Shown here: positions 26,522 to 33,106 of the stretch, piece by piece
Position numbering within the stretch: position 1 is the stretch's first letter
Layout: each line of letters opens with the position of its first letter
From: JBFXJF01 sp050175155
GTDB lineage: Bacteria > Bacillota > Bacilli > Tepidibacillales > Tepidibacillaceae
Length of the DNA stretch: 43,810 nt
Reading direction: 5' to 3'
Assembly: GCA_050175155.1 (NCBI GenBank)
Contig: JBFXJF010000020.1
Span: 1-43,810, forward strand
Notes under the pieces: model-generated
The model's input: only the letters and a program-made list of their open reading frames with translations
What the model was told of the DNA's origin: nothing
The model's database searches: none
Made by a program: the position numbers and the translations under genes

Positions 26522-26625
26522 TTTCCGGAAAAGTTTTTTAGTATATACTATTAATGTGTTATTTCTATAGATAATAAAATTCTAAAATACCTAAATAGAT
26601 CTATAAGAATTATGGAGGTCTTTAA

Positions 26626-27429
26626 ATGAAATACGTTCTAATAAATCGCGGCGATAGTCAATCAGTTACTATAACTGAACAATTTTGCAAGTTTGCTTCC
26701 AACTACGATTTAATTGAGGATGATACATCTCCTGATATTGTTATTTCAATTGGTGGTGATGGAACTCTTTTAGAAGCTTTTCACCTTTATGAACATTCTT
26801 TAAAGCAAACAGTTTTTTTAGGTATACATACTGGTCATTTGGGTTTTTATTCCGATTGGAATCCTAAAGAACTAGAAACACTTATTTCTCTTATCGCAAC
26901 TAATAAGAGTTTTAAAATAACCGAGTATCCATTAGTAAGTATAGATATAAAAACGCAGACAAAAAATATACATTTACTAGCTCTTAATGAGTTCGTTATT
27001 AAAGGTCTGGAAAAAAGCCTTGTTATGAAAGTCAAAATTAATGATGATGATTTTGAAACATTTCGTGGAGACGGACTATGCATATCAACCCCATCCGGTA
27101 GCACAGCATATAATAAAAGTATTGGTGGTGCTCTAATTCATCCTTCATTTGAATCCATTCAATTAAGCGAAATAGCTTCGTTAAATAATAGGGTTTATAG
27201 GACAATCGGATCTTCACTTTTGCTTCCTAAAAACCACTTTATTGAACTATTGCCACAACACCAAGGTGAACTCGGGATTGCTCTTGATCATCTCAACATG
27301 AAAATTGAACATATACTAAGTATAAAATGTAAAGTAGCTGAAGATAAAATTAGATTTATTAGATACCGACCATTTCCATTTTGGTTTAGAGTAAGAAACG
27401 CCTTTATTGGCAATGAACATCTAGATTAA
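26626..27429 (+). CDS. nadK: NAD kinase
   Basis: NAD kinase phosphorylates NAD to NADP. Visible motifs are GGDGT (43-47), HTGHLGFYSDW, the NE motif in LNEFVIKG, and DGLCISTPSGSTAYNKSIGG. The 267-residue length is like the Bacillus NadF/NadK proteins. ATGGAGG precedes the ATG. It is a single gene with its own terminator. Confidence 0.95.
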   Translation: MKYVLINRGDSQSVTITEQFCKFASNYDLIEDDTSPDIVISIGGDGTLLEAFHLYEHSLKQTVFLGIHTGHLGFYSDWNPKELETLISLIATNKSFKITEYPLVSIDIKTQTKNIHLLALNEFVIKGLEKSLVMKVKINDDDFETFRGDGLCISTPSGSTAYNKSIGGALIHPSFESIQLSEIASLNNRVYRTIGSSLLLPKNHFIELLPQHQGELGIALDHLNMKIEHILSIKCKVAEDKIRFIRYRPFPFWFRVRNAFIGNEHLD

Positions 27430-27442
27430 TATTCTAATTAAG

Positions 27443-27471
27443 AAAAGTCTGCAATAACTGCAGACTTTTTG
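27443..27471 (+). terminator. Terminator of nadK
   Basis: AAAAGTCTGCA and TGCAGACTTTT are perfect 11-bp arms with a 5-base loop and a T-run, just upstream of the minus-strand spore peptides. Confidence 0.88.
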
Positions 27472-27475
27472 TTGC

Positions 27476-27583
27476 TTAGTAGAAAACTCCACCAATAAAG
27501 CAGAAGAATACTACAATCAATAAGATAAATAATAATAGGTTTCTATATCCATATCCATAACCTGTTCCACATCCAACAGACAT
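27476..27583 (-). CDS. YjcZ-like spore peptide 1 (35 aa)
   Basis: Tiny membrane peptide of 35 residues: a Gly/Tyr-rich head (SVGCGTGYGYGYRN) and one hydrophobic helix of about 20 residues. It matches the YjcZ/SscA-type small sporulation peptides of Bacilli. GGGGGT precedes the ATG. It is the third copy in transcription order of a tandem set of three paralogs that share nearly identical codons over RNLLLFILLIV. Confidence 0.88.
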   Translation of the reverse strand: MSVGCGTGYGYGYRNLLLFILLIVVFFCFIGGVFY

Positions 27584-27625
27584 TTTCTAACCCCCTTTTT
27601 AAAGTAAAAGTTAGTACTTTGGTTA

Positions 27626-27727
27626 CTAATATAAACCAACAGCGAAGAAATAGAAGAATATTACGATTAATAAGATGAATAATAATAGGTTTCTGTACCC
27701 ATATCCACAACCTGTTCCAACAGCCAT
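27626..27727 (-). CDS. YjcZ-like spore peptide 2 (33 aa)
   Basis: Second paralog. The head is AVGTGCGYGYRN, followed by a helix of LLLFILLIVIFFYFF. GGAGGGG precedes the ATG. It is 43 bp after the neighbouring copy with no terminator between, so it is probably co-transcribed from the promoter upstream of copy 3. Confidence 0.88.
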   Translation of the reverse strand: MAVGTGCGYGYRNLLLFILLIVIFFYFFAVGLY

Positions 27728-27780
27728 TCTTACCCCTCCTTTTTAAAATAAGAATTAGTACCTATTGGGTTTTTTAGTTA

Positions 27781-27885
27781 CTATCTATAACCGCCTAAGA
27801 AGAAAAAGAATACTACAATCAATAAGATGAATAATAATAGGTTCCTATATCCATATCCATGACCTATTCCACATCCAACAGACAT
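27781..27885 (-). CDS. YjcZ-like spore peptide 3 (34 aa)
   Basis: First of the three in transcription order. The head SVGCGIGHGYGYRN precedes the helix LLLFILLIVVFFFFL. GGAGGGG precedes the ATG. The sigma-K-like promoter at 27981-28008 lies about 100 bp upstream, which fits expression in the mother cell late in sporulation. Confidence 0.88.
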   Translation of the reverse strand: MSVGCGIGHGYGYRNLLLFILLIVVFFFFLGGYR

Positions 27886-27980
27886 TTATACCCCTCCTTA
27901 TTAAATTTTTTAGTTAAGCTGTTATATCTCTTAATACAGTACCTAACCGTTAATAATCGAGATTTAATCTATCCCTAAAA

Positions 27981-28008
27981 TAGGATATGTTGGTAAACTG
28001 TTGACTGT
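27981..28008 (-). promoter_or_regulatory. Sigma-K-like promoter of the YjcZ-like peptide operon
   Basis: On the minus strand AC (28007-28008), 17 bp, then CATATCCTA (27981-27989), fitting the AC-N16/17-CATANNNTA form of sigma-K promoters. It is about 96 bp before the first ATG of the operon. It is one of four such matches before spore-type genes in this 2-kb stretch. Confidence 0.5.
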
Positions 28009-28045
28009 ATAGATATTTATCATAAGATATAAAAATATTTTTTAT

Positions 28046-28225
28046 TTAGTAGTAGTAAGAATCGTTCCAATACCCTGAGCCGCATTGATTATAAGGTCCA
28101 CAACCCCCATAACCGTAACCATAACCACATCTACAATATGCTCTATATAATAACCAAATAAATAGAAAAATTATTATTAACCATATTAACCAACTCCAGC
28201 TTCCAAAACATGCTAGTGAGCCCAT
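28046..28225 (-). CDS. Small Trp-rich membrane peptide with Gly/Tyr/Cys-rich tail (59 aa)
   Basis: The 59-residue peptide has a head MGSLACFGSWSW, a single hydrophobic helix (LIWLIIIFLFIWLL), then a tail with CRCGYGYGYGGCGPYNQCGSGYW and three C-terminal tyrosines. The GGAGGT RBS is 7 bp before the ATG. The G-x-WSW-x-IW-x-III pattern recurs in the peptide at 28369. The Gly/Tyr/Cys tail is like spore-coat proteins. Family not recognised; expression from a sigma-K-like promoter is likely. Confidence 0.78.
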   Translation of the reverse strand: MGSLACFGSWSWLIWLIIIFLFIWLLYRAYCRCGYGYGYGGCGPYNQCGSGYWNDSYYY

Positions 28226-28275
28226 ATCATCTACCTCCTTTCCTAGTTTATTTCTTGTTAAATTAGTTTATATTT

Positions 28276-28303
28276 TACACTATGAAATATATATTAGTAA
28301 TGT
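28276..28303 (-). promoter_or_regulatory. Sigma-K-like promoter of the 59-aa peptide
   Basis: On the minus strand AC (28302-28303), 17 bp, CATAGTGTA (28276-28284), about 50 bp before the ATG. The -10 is part of a 7-bp inverted repeat ACACTAT/ATAGTGT (28277-28283 and 28304-28310), so a regulator site could overlap it. Confidence 0.5.
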
Positions 28304-28345
28304 ATAGTGTTCTGCCTAAAAGGTTAAAAAATGGGTTAAATTAAT

Positions 28346-28370
28346 AAAAAAACTGTCATTGACAGCTTTT
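28346..28370 (-). terminator. Terminator of the 32-aa peptide gene
   Basis: On the minus strand AGCTGTC-AAT-GACAGTT is followed by seven T's. It starts at the stop codon of the gene ending at 28369. Confidence 0.75.
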
Positions 28371-28467
28371 AAAAGAAGTAACCTCCGCGTATGAACCATA
28401 GTATTGCAAATATTATTATAATCCATATTATCCAACTCCAACCTCCAATGAAACTTGTAGCACCCAA
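28369..28467 (-). CDS. Small Trp-rich membrane peptide (32 aa)
   Basis: The 32-residue peptide starts with TTG after GGGGGC (6-7 bp spacing). The sequence GATSFIGGWSWIIWIIIIF is followed by AILWFIRGGYFF, so it is a single-helix membrane peptide with an aromatic tail. It shares the GGWSWIIW-like pattern with the peptide at 28046, from which the long tail is missing. A sigma-K-like promoter lies about 58 bp upstream and a terminator overlaps the stop. Family not recognised. Confidence 0.7.
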   Translation of the reverse strand: MGATSFIGGWSWIIWIIIIFAILWFIRGGYFF

Positions 28468-28524
28468 GCTTTTGCCCCCTTTCTGATTCTCACTGTATTA
28501 TAAAAATAACAAATCTTTAGTTAC

Positions 28525-28551
28525 TAGTTTATGTTTATTGTATTAATCCGT
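28525..28551 (-). promoter_or_regulatory. Sigma-K-like promoter of the 32-aa peptide
   Basis: On the minus strand AC (28550-28551), 16 bp, CATAAACTA (28525-28533), about 58 bp before the TTG start. Confidence 0.5.
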
Positions 28552-28629
28552 CTGTTCATTTACCTAAAATCAATAAAATCCGCTCACTTTTAAATAAATT
28601 CGCATAAGATATCATTAAAACAATTAGAG

Positions 28630-28950
28630 GTGATTATCATCGATCCTAAAACTGAGAGAATTATTTTTCAAAAACTATACGAATTAACTTATAACCTTAA
28701 CCCTTTAAAAAAACATTTAATTAATCAAAAAATTAACCAACTTACGATTAACGACCTAATGTATTATGCTTCAAAATATAATATAGATATATCTGTAACC
28801 CAAGCAACTAAGATATATTGGATTTTAAAAACAGAAAGATTTAATATAACAGATCATGCACAAATCATGCGGTTAATTAGAAAATTAGATAAAGAGTTAA
28901 GTAGTGATGTGAGAAACAAAGTTATATACTTAATCGAAGAATTATTGTAA
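28630..28950 (+). CDS. DUF2624 family protein (YqfT-like)
   Basis: Helical 106-residue protein. From residue 24 on (NPLKKHLINQKINQLTINDL) it matches the DUF2624 domain of Bacillus YqfT, with the typical YASKYNIDISVTQATKI and a C-terminal helix. Function unknown. The GTG at 28630 overlaps a good RBS (AGAGGTGAT at 28626-28634) instead of following one, and no ATG, GTG or TTG lies in the expected window after it, so the true start may be an ATC at 28636 or 28639. Confidence 0.78.
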   Translation: MIIIDPKTERIIFQKLYELTYNLNPLKKHLINQKINQLTINDLMYYASKYNIDISVTQATKIYWILKTERFNITDHAQIMRLIRKLDKELSSDVRNKVIYLIEELL

Positions 28951-29003
28951 GTAGTAATAAAAAAACTTCTCTTATCTAAGATGAGAAGTTTTTTTATTAC
29001 TAC
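28951..29003. terminator. 21-bp perfect inverted repeat, bidirectional terminator
   Basis: The arms 28951-28971 and 28983-29003 are exact complements of 21 bp, each with a T/A-run, and the pairing continues into the centre with a wobble. It lies directly after the DUF2624 stop and ends the convergent DUF1259 gene. Confidence 0.88.
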
Positions 29004-29008
29004 TTATT

Positions 29009-29401
29009 CTATAAAGTTGCAAACGCTTTTTTTACTTTATATGCAAAAATAATTGGATTTTCAATCGATTGAAAATGAATATGAGTTAAACTAGGATTAG
29101 CTGATAACCAATGATTATGAATACTTACTAATAAATTACTCTTATAAAGACTGTTGAAAAATGGAATTATTTCATTTTTCAACAGCACTACCTCTCCTAG
29201 ATTTAAAGCTCTCCCTTTACTGTCTATTGATTCGAAGGAAAACTTCTGATTTACTACAAGAGAAGATTTTGTTCTTCTTCCAAAAATCGTTGGAAAGATA
29301 TCTGCTCGTGGAAAATTTACAACGCAAACACCATTTATAATTATAGGTTTACCCCCCAAAATATTGCCATAATTATTATATAAATCATTAACTGTAGTAA
29401 T
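29009..29401 (-). CDS. DUF1259 (LpqO/LppY-like) protein with unusual start
   Basis: The domain reads through N-D-L-Y-N-N-Y-G-N-I-L-G-G, INGVCVVNFPRADIFP, GEVVLLKNEIIPFFNSLYKSN, and SIHNHWLSANPSLTHIHF, the hallmark HNH and H-x-H motifs of DUF1259. The family is known from lipoproteins and some stand-alone forms; function is unknown. The only ordinary in-frame start is TTG at 29359, with no RBS and inside the domain. Upstream, AAAGGGGTG (about 29411-29419) points to an ATT codon at 29399-29401 as start, with the frame closed by a TAG at about 29436. A sigma-K-like promoter at 29441-29468 supports transcription from just upstream. Confidence 0.7.
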   Translation of the reverse strand: MTTVNDLYNNYGNILGGKPIIINGVCVVNFPRADIFPTIFGRRTKSSLVVNQKFSFESIDSKGRALNLGEVVLLKNEIIPFFNSLYKSNLLVSIHNHWLSANPSLTHIHFQSIENPIIFAYKVKKAFATL

Positions 29402-29440
29402 TTTTGATGCACCCCTTTCTTTGAAGCTACAGTACTAAAT

Positions 29441-29468
29441 TAGTTTATGAAATATTTTTATTTATCGT
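29441..29468 (-). promoter_or_regulatory. Sigma-K-like promoter of the DUF1259 gene
   Basis: On the minus strand AC (29467-29468), 17 bp, CATAAACTA (29441-29449). The -10 is identical to that of the 32-aa peptide gene. The expected transcript start near 29434 lies about 15 bp before the RBS. Confidence 0.5.
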
Positions 29469-29502
29469 AACGGTATATGTACTTTTTTAAAAAAATGTAC
29501 AA

Positions 29503-29540
29503 AAAATCATCTCCCAAACATTTATTTGGAAGATGACTTT
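29503..29540 (-). terminator. Terminator of the repeat lipoprotein gene
   Basis: On the minus strand GTCATCTTCCAAA and TTTGGGAGATGAT pair with a single G-U, followed by six T's. Confidence 0.82.
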
Positions 29541-29567
29541 ATTATAGGAATATAAAATTTAATAAAA

Positions 29568-30464
29568 CTATGATGCACTATATATGCTTATCCCTTTTAC
29601 TTTATCATCCATTATTTCGAATTTGATTGCATACCAATAATCATCAGTTGAGTAAATTAGAAATTCTGAAGTTTCCAATGTATAATCAGGTTGCCCATAA
29701 ATTTCAAAAACCTCATCAATATTACTACCTACAGAGATACCACGATAGGTGCTAACGTTTCCATAGTTATTAGTTTCAATAAATTGAATATTTGGATTAT
29801 CCATTTCTAAAATAATATGTACAGTTACACCTTTGTAAACCATTGCTAAATCATAGCCATACATCTCATCATAAGTTAAAAAGCCTTTCAATGGATCTCC
29901 AAGACGATATAGGACCTCGTTAACTCTAAGACCAAGCGTTACACCTTCAAAGCCAAGCTCTTGATATGTTATTGGTTCTTCAGACTTAGGTGTGTATTTA
30001 TTTATAAGTTTAGGTATTATCCCAGCAGAATCAAGGTATCTACTTACTTCAAAATTTACTACTCTATTATCAGCTATTTTTAACATAATCTGATAGTTTT
30101 GGATATCCTCATAAATTAGATTACTCTCTTCACCCCATGGCCCTTGTGTAATATTGATATCTTTAGGTTCTCCTATACTTTCTTTAACCAATTCTAGTGA
30201 CATACCTATCCTAAATCCCGGAATTAATTGTTCCATAAATGCTTGCGGATTATTAATTACATCTTCTGGAAAAGCCTCACTAAAAACAGCTTTTTTGCTT
30301 GGGGTTATAGGCGTGTCATTTGGTAAAACATTATTAGAATCCTTAGATTCGTCAGTGTTCTCGATAACTACAGATTCATCGGTTGAATCATTTTCATTAA
30401 CACATCCAACTGATATTAGTAAGATAAAAATAATTATTAAAATTAAAGACAGCCTTCTTGTCAT
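29568..30464 (-). CDS. Lipoprotein with three copies of a G-x-V...G-x-P repeat
   Basis: The 298-residue lipoprotein has a signal peptide MTRRLSLILI and lipobox ISVGC with C21. A Ser/Asp/Asn-rich linker (about 22-70) follows. The rest contains three repeats beginning GFRIGMSLELVKESIGEP, GVTLGLRVNEVLYRLGDP and GISVGSNIDEVFEIYGQP, each followed by a beta-rich part. This resembles the SmpA/OmlA- or DUF4309-like fold, but the family is not certain. ATG 30464 with GAAGGGG upstream is chosen over a TTG at 30491. Confidence 0.78.
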   Translation of the reverse strand: MTRRLSLILIIIFILLISVGCVNENDSTDESVVIENTDESKDSNNVLPNDTPITPSKKAVFSEAFPEDVINNPQAFMEQLIPGFRIGMSLELVKESIGEPKDINITQGPWGEESNLIYEDIQNYQIMLKIADNRVVNFEVSRYLDSAGIIPKLINKYTPKSEEPITYQELGFEGVTLGLRVNEVLYRLGDPLKGFLTYDEMYGYDLAMVYKGVTVHIILEMDNPNIQFIETNNYGNVSTYRGISVGSNIDEVFEIYGQPDYTLETSEFLIYSTDDYWYAIKFEIMDDKVKGISIYSAS

Positions 30465-30867
30465 CTTTTTACCCCTTCTTTTTGATATCAAACCTTAATA
30501 TTATATCTATCTAAAAAGAATAATTTATAATTCTAAATTCTGCAATGATTTTTAAAAAAATATAAATTTCCTCCAAAATATTTATATACTTATTCTTCAT
30601 ATAATCTAGCAGCTAATCATCAAGCTTATACATATATAATAACTTAGACATAGATATTCTATTGAAAGTACAATGTAAATATTCTAAAAATAAATATGTA
30701 TCTAAATACTAATTGTTTTGGTTAGTAATATAGTATAACTCTATAATTATGACTTAAAGTGACTTAATTCTACAAAAGTTCATAAATTAGACCTTAAATG
30801 TTTGTTTTTTTTTGACGAAATTAATGATAAAATGTTAGTGCTTAAACTTTTGAAAGGGGTTATTTCT
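30465..30867. other. Divergent intergenic region
   Basis: 403 bp, very AT-rich, with no credible gene. On the plus strand TTGGTT (30718-30723), 18 bp, TATAAT (30742-30747) is a possible promoter, immediately followed by two TGACTTAA direct repeats (30750-30757 and 30760-30767) exactly 10 bp apart. Confidence 0.4.
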
Positions 30868-31038
30868 ATGACTATAAAACCAGAATCCTTCTCTACTTCT
30901 TACATTAATGATTTTCGTACTTTTAAACTAAATGGGATGTTACGTGATATTCAAAGGTTAACCACTGATGAATTATTTTTAGTCAAAAAAGAAATCGAAA
31001 ATCTATTAAAATATGAGGAACAAAAAATATATGACTGA
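30868..31038 (+). CDS. Hypothetical protein, 56 aa
   Basis: Small soluble protein with a C-terminal helix (LTTDELFLVKKEIENLLKYEEQKIYD). The ATG at 30868 is preferred because AAAGGGG is 8 bp upstream; the frame is open further to about 30802 without a start. It overlaps the next small ORF by 8 bp in another frame, so the two are likely a translation-coupled pair. Family not recognised. Confidence 0.6.
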   Translation: MTIKPESFSTSYINDFRTFKLNGMLRDIQRLTTDELFLVKKEIENLLKYEEQKIYD

Positions 31039-31258
31039 TAATAATTTTTCTCTTAACTCTCTTATACAGGTGTATAAAACATTAGATGAGTCTAAATTAA
31101 TGTTAGAAGAGATGATTGATAATATTGGTCATGAACATATTAACTACCTTAAATCCTTGCCAGCTGATATTCAAAATCTAGTGGAAATTACTTTAAGATT
31201 AACACCAGAACAAAGAACCTCATTAATGAGATTCATAGAGTCATTGAAGTCCGATTAA
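31031..31258 (+). CDS. Hypothetical protein, 75 aa, second of coupled pair
   Basis: Small helical acidic protein. The ATG at 31031 overlaps the stop of the previous gene (another in-frame ATG exists at 31013). Residues show two helical blocks: LIQVYKTLDESKLMLEEMIDNIG and LVEITLRLTPEQRTSLMRFIESLK. The second resembles dimerising helical hairpins of small regulators, but no family is recognised. Confidence 0.58.
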   Translation: MTDNNFSLNSLIQVYKTLDESKLMLEEMIDNIGHEHINYLKSLPADIQNLVEITLRLTPEQRTSLMRFIESLKSD

Positions 31259-31497
31259 ATTAAAAAATACTGTTCTACTGCTTCAACTGCCCATCCCAGT
31301 ATAATTCGATACATTATTTACCTCAAATACAACTTCTAAATTTATCTATATTCAGTATTTTTTTTGCAAATTTTCCAAAAACCATCGACTTTATTATACT
31401 TTTAGGCCTATGTTATGCTTGAATTATGAGGATCAAAATATATATAGACGCCTTAAAAAAACAAGTTAGGCTATTGCCATTAAAGGATTAACACCTA

Positions 31498-32133
31498 TTA
31501 TCTTATTCCTAATATATTTTGTTGATAGTTGTTAATGCCATAACGATCTAGAACAACGGAAAAACGTTCCTCACCTTTAATATTATCAATATAAAACTGC
31601 ATAGTCTTTTTAGCCCACTCAACTATTTTTTCTACAGATTCTGTTTTTCCCATTTCCATAGCAAAACGAGGATGACGTCCTAATCTCCCCCCTACTGAAA
31701 ATTGAAATTCTGTTCCCAATGTTGATATAGTTCCTGATGGGCAAACCCTAATACAATCCCCACAATTTATACAACTATCATAGTTAATTATAGGTTTAAT
31801 ATCACCAAGAACTATGGAATTTTCTTTACACTCCCTTACACATTTAGCACACATAATGCAATAGTTGTCAGTTAGAACAGGCTTATTCATAGCAACAATC
31901 GATATATCCGCTAATTGTGGTCGTGAACAACTATTAGGGCATCTAGCTATTGTAATTTGAAAAGGATGATGACTTAAAAAACCCGTTTTAGTATAATCTT
32001 TAATTGTTTTCTCCAATGCAGAATCATCTACAGCCTTTTGTATCTTATTAACTAGTTCATCACCTTGATAGTTGGCATGTGAGCATCCTCTACAAACACT
32101 TATATTTATAACAGAATGGTTTTGTTCGTTCAT
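31498..32133 (-). CDS. Sulfite-reductase-like 4Fe-4S protein (AsrC/DsrAB C-terminal-type, half-length)
   Basis: The 211-residue protein has C14, C17 and then C65-x3-C69 (ITIARCPNSCSRPQLADI). The latter matches the siroheme-proximal Cys pair and following RPQ/KPQ of AsrC, DsrAB and related reductases. An inserted ferredoxin domain has C92/95/98/102 and C121/124/127/131, followed by the family GGRLGRHPRF. The N-terminal half with the siroheme-binding basic residues of full reductases is missing, and the first pair is C-x2-C rather than C-x5-C. A GGGGGG RBS precedes the ATG. Whether it binds siroheme or is only an electron carrier is open. Confidence 0.78.
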   Translation of the reverse strand: MNEQNHSVINISVCRGCSHANYQGDELVNKIQKAVDDSALEKTIKDYTKTGFLSHHPFQITIARCPNSCSRPQLADISIVAMNKPVLTDNYCIMCAKCVRECKENSIVLGDIKPIINYDSCINCGDCIRVCPSGTISTLGTEFQFSVGGRLGRHPRFAMEMGKTESVEKIVEWAKKTMQFYIDNIKGEERFSVVLDRYGINNYQQNILGIR

Positions 32134-32246
32134 TTCGTATTCCCCCCAAGTAGTGGTTATATATAGTTATAGTATAACAAATTACTCCCAGAAATTTATC
32201 CACTAAAAATAGTTATTTGCCTTTCTTCCATTTCTAATCTAAGCTG

Positions 32247-32255
32247 CATAACTTA
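32247..32255 (+). promoter_or_regulatory. Possible sigma-K -10 element
   Basis: CATAACTTA fits CATANNNTA but no AC lies 16-17 bp upstream. It is 34 bp before the TTG start at 32290. Weak. Confidence 0.2.
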
Positions 32256-32289
32256 TATTGAACTACTATTCGAAAGGAGTTGATAAATT

Positions 32290-32601
32290 TTGCCTAGACC
32301 AGGTGGTTTATCAAATTTTATAAGACAATTAGCAGGCCCAAAACCTCGCAGAAATGGAATTAATAAGCTAAATAGACAGCCACGAAACGTAAATAGGGAA
32401 CCTGCTCCTATTCAACCGCAATCAGATTACCAGGATAGAGAAACATTGTTCGGGTTTGGTCCAGATATAGGACCAGAGCAAAGTTTTGGTTTAAGTATAT
32501 TTGGTGATTCAGCACCTTTTTTTGAAACAGACAATGTAATTGTGAATGAGGGTGAAATCCCATTCGAGAATGAACATCAAAATGGATATAGTATTTTTTA
32601 A
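32290..32601 (+). CDS. Hypothetical disordered protein, 103 aa
   Basis: Pro/Arg/Asn-rich N-terminal half (PRPGGLSNFIRQ, then PKPRRNGINKLNRQPRN), followed by an acidic, Gly/Phe-rich half. No domain, signal or membrane helix. The start is TTG with AAAGGAG upstream. Codon use is like its neighbours. A spore or surface-layer-associated role is possible from composition only. Confidence 0.55.
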   Translation: MPRPGGLSNFIRQLAGPKPRRNGINKLNRQPRNVNREPAPIQPQSDYQDRETLFGFGPDIGPEQSFGLSIFGDSAPFFETDNVIVNEGEIPFENEHQNGYSIF

Positions 32602-32642
32602 ATAAATAATTAAATATTTAAAAAAAACTACCACAGTAACTA

Positions 32643-32671
32643 AATACCCCTGTCTGTTAGACAGGGGTATC
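32643..32671. terminator. Hairpin between the 32290 gene and ykvA
   Basis: ATACCCCTGTCT and AGACAGGGGTAT form a perfect 12-bp stem with loop GTT. T-runs are weak on both sides, but the hairpin follows both convergent genes. Confidence 0.7.
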
Positions 32672-32696
32672 AAATTGTTAAAAAGGTTCGCTAGCT

Positions 32697-33053
32697 TCAT
32701 TTGTTATCATCAATTTTTTCATAATTATTTAATTCTTTCTCTAATAGTGAATACACGTATGCAATTGCGACACCGTCATCCAAGTATCCTAATCCGGGGA
32801 AAAAATCATTAACAACATCAAATGGCATAATAAAATAAAGTAACCCCGCACCAATTATTGCCTTTTTCGATTTACTAGTATTAGGGTCAATAAAATATCT
32901 ATACATTTTCTTTACTTGAGCTAATAGCGGGTAATCAACATTAATTTTTTTTATTTTGTTCGAAAAATTATCAATAATTTTTCTTTCTCCATTAATAGTA
33001 CTAGCTGTTTTAGTTAAATTTTTAACCATATCAATAATTTTCGTATTATTCAT
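32697..33053 (-). CDS. ykvA: YkvA-family protein (DUF1232)
   Basis: The 118-residue protein has a C-terminal DUF1232 domain (AIIGAGLLYFIMPFDVVNDFFPGLGYLDDGVAIAYVYSLL), a short hydrophobic region with the conserved P-x-D-x-x-x-D...DD motif found in YkvA. Function unknown. The ATG at 33053 is preferred because GGGGTG lies before it; the frame extends six more codons. Confidence 0.85.
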   Translation of the reverse strand: MNNTKIIDMVKNLTKTASTINGERKIIDNFSNKIKKINVDYPLLAQVKKMYRYFIDPNTSKSKKAIIGAGLLYFIMPFDVVNDFFPGLGYLDDGVAIAYVYSLLEKELNNYEKIDDNK

Positions 33054-33106
33054 ACTAACACCCCGATACAATTGATTGTTATTTAACTACTTTTAAACAT
33101 TTGCTA

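Noticed and set aside
27476..27885. Three similar segments, at first like a CRISPR array or short repeats
   Set aside because: Each is a real small gene with its own RBS and stop; spacers are not uniform and the similarity ends with the ORFs.
28605..28616. Sigma-K promoter before the DUF2624 gene (CATAAGATA)
   Set aside because: AC lies 15 bp upstream instead of 16-17, and the gene is not a typical spore gene.
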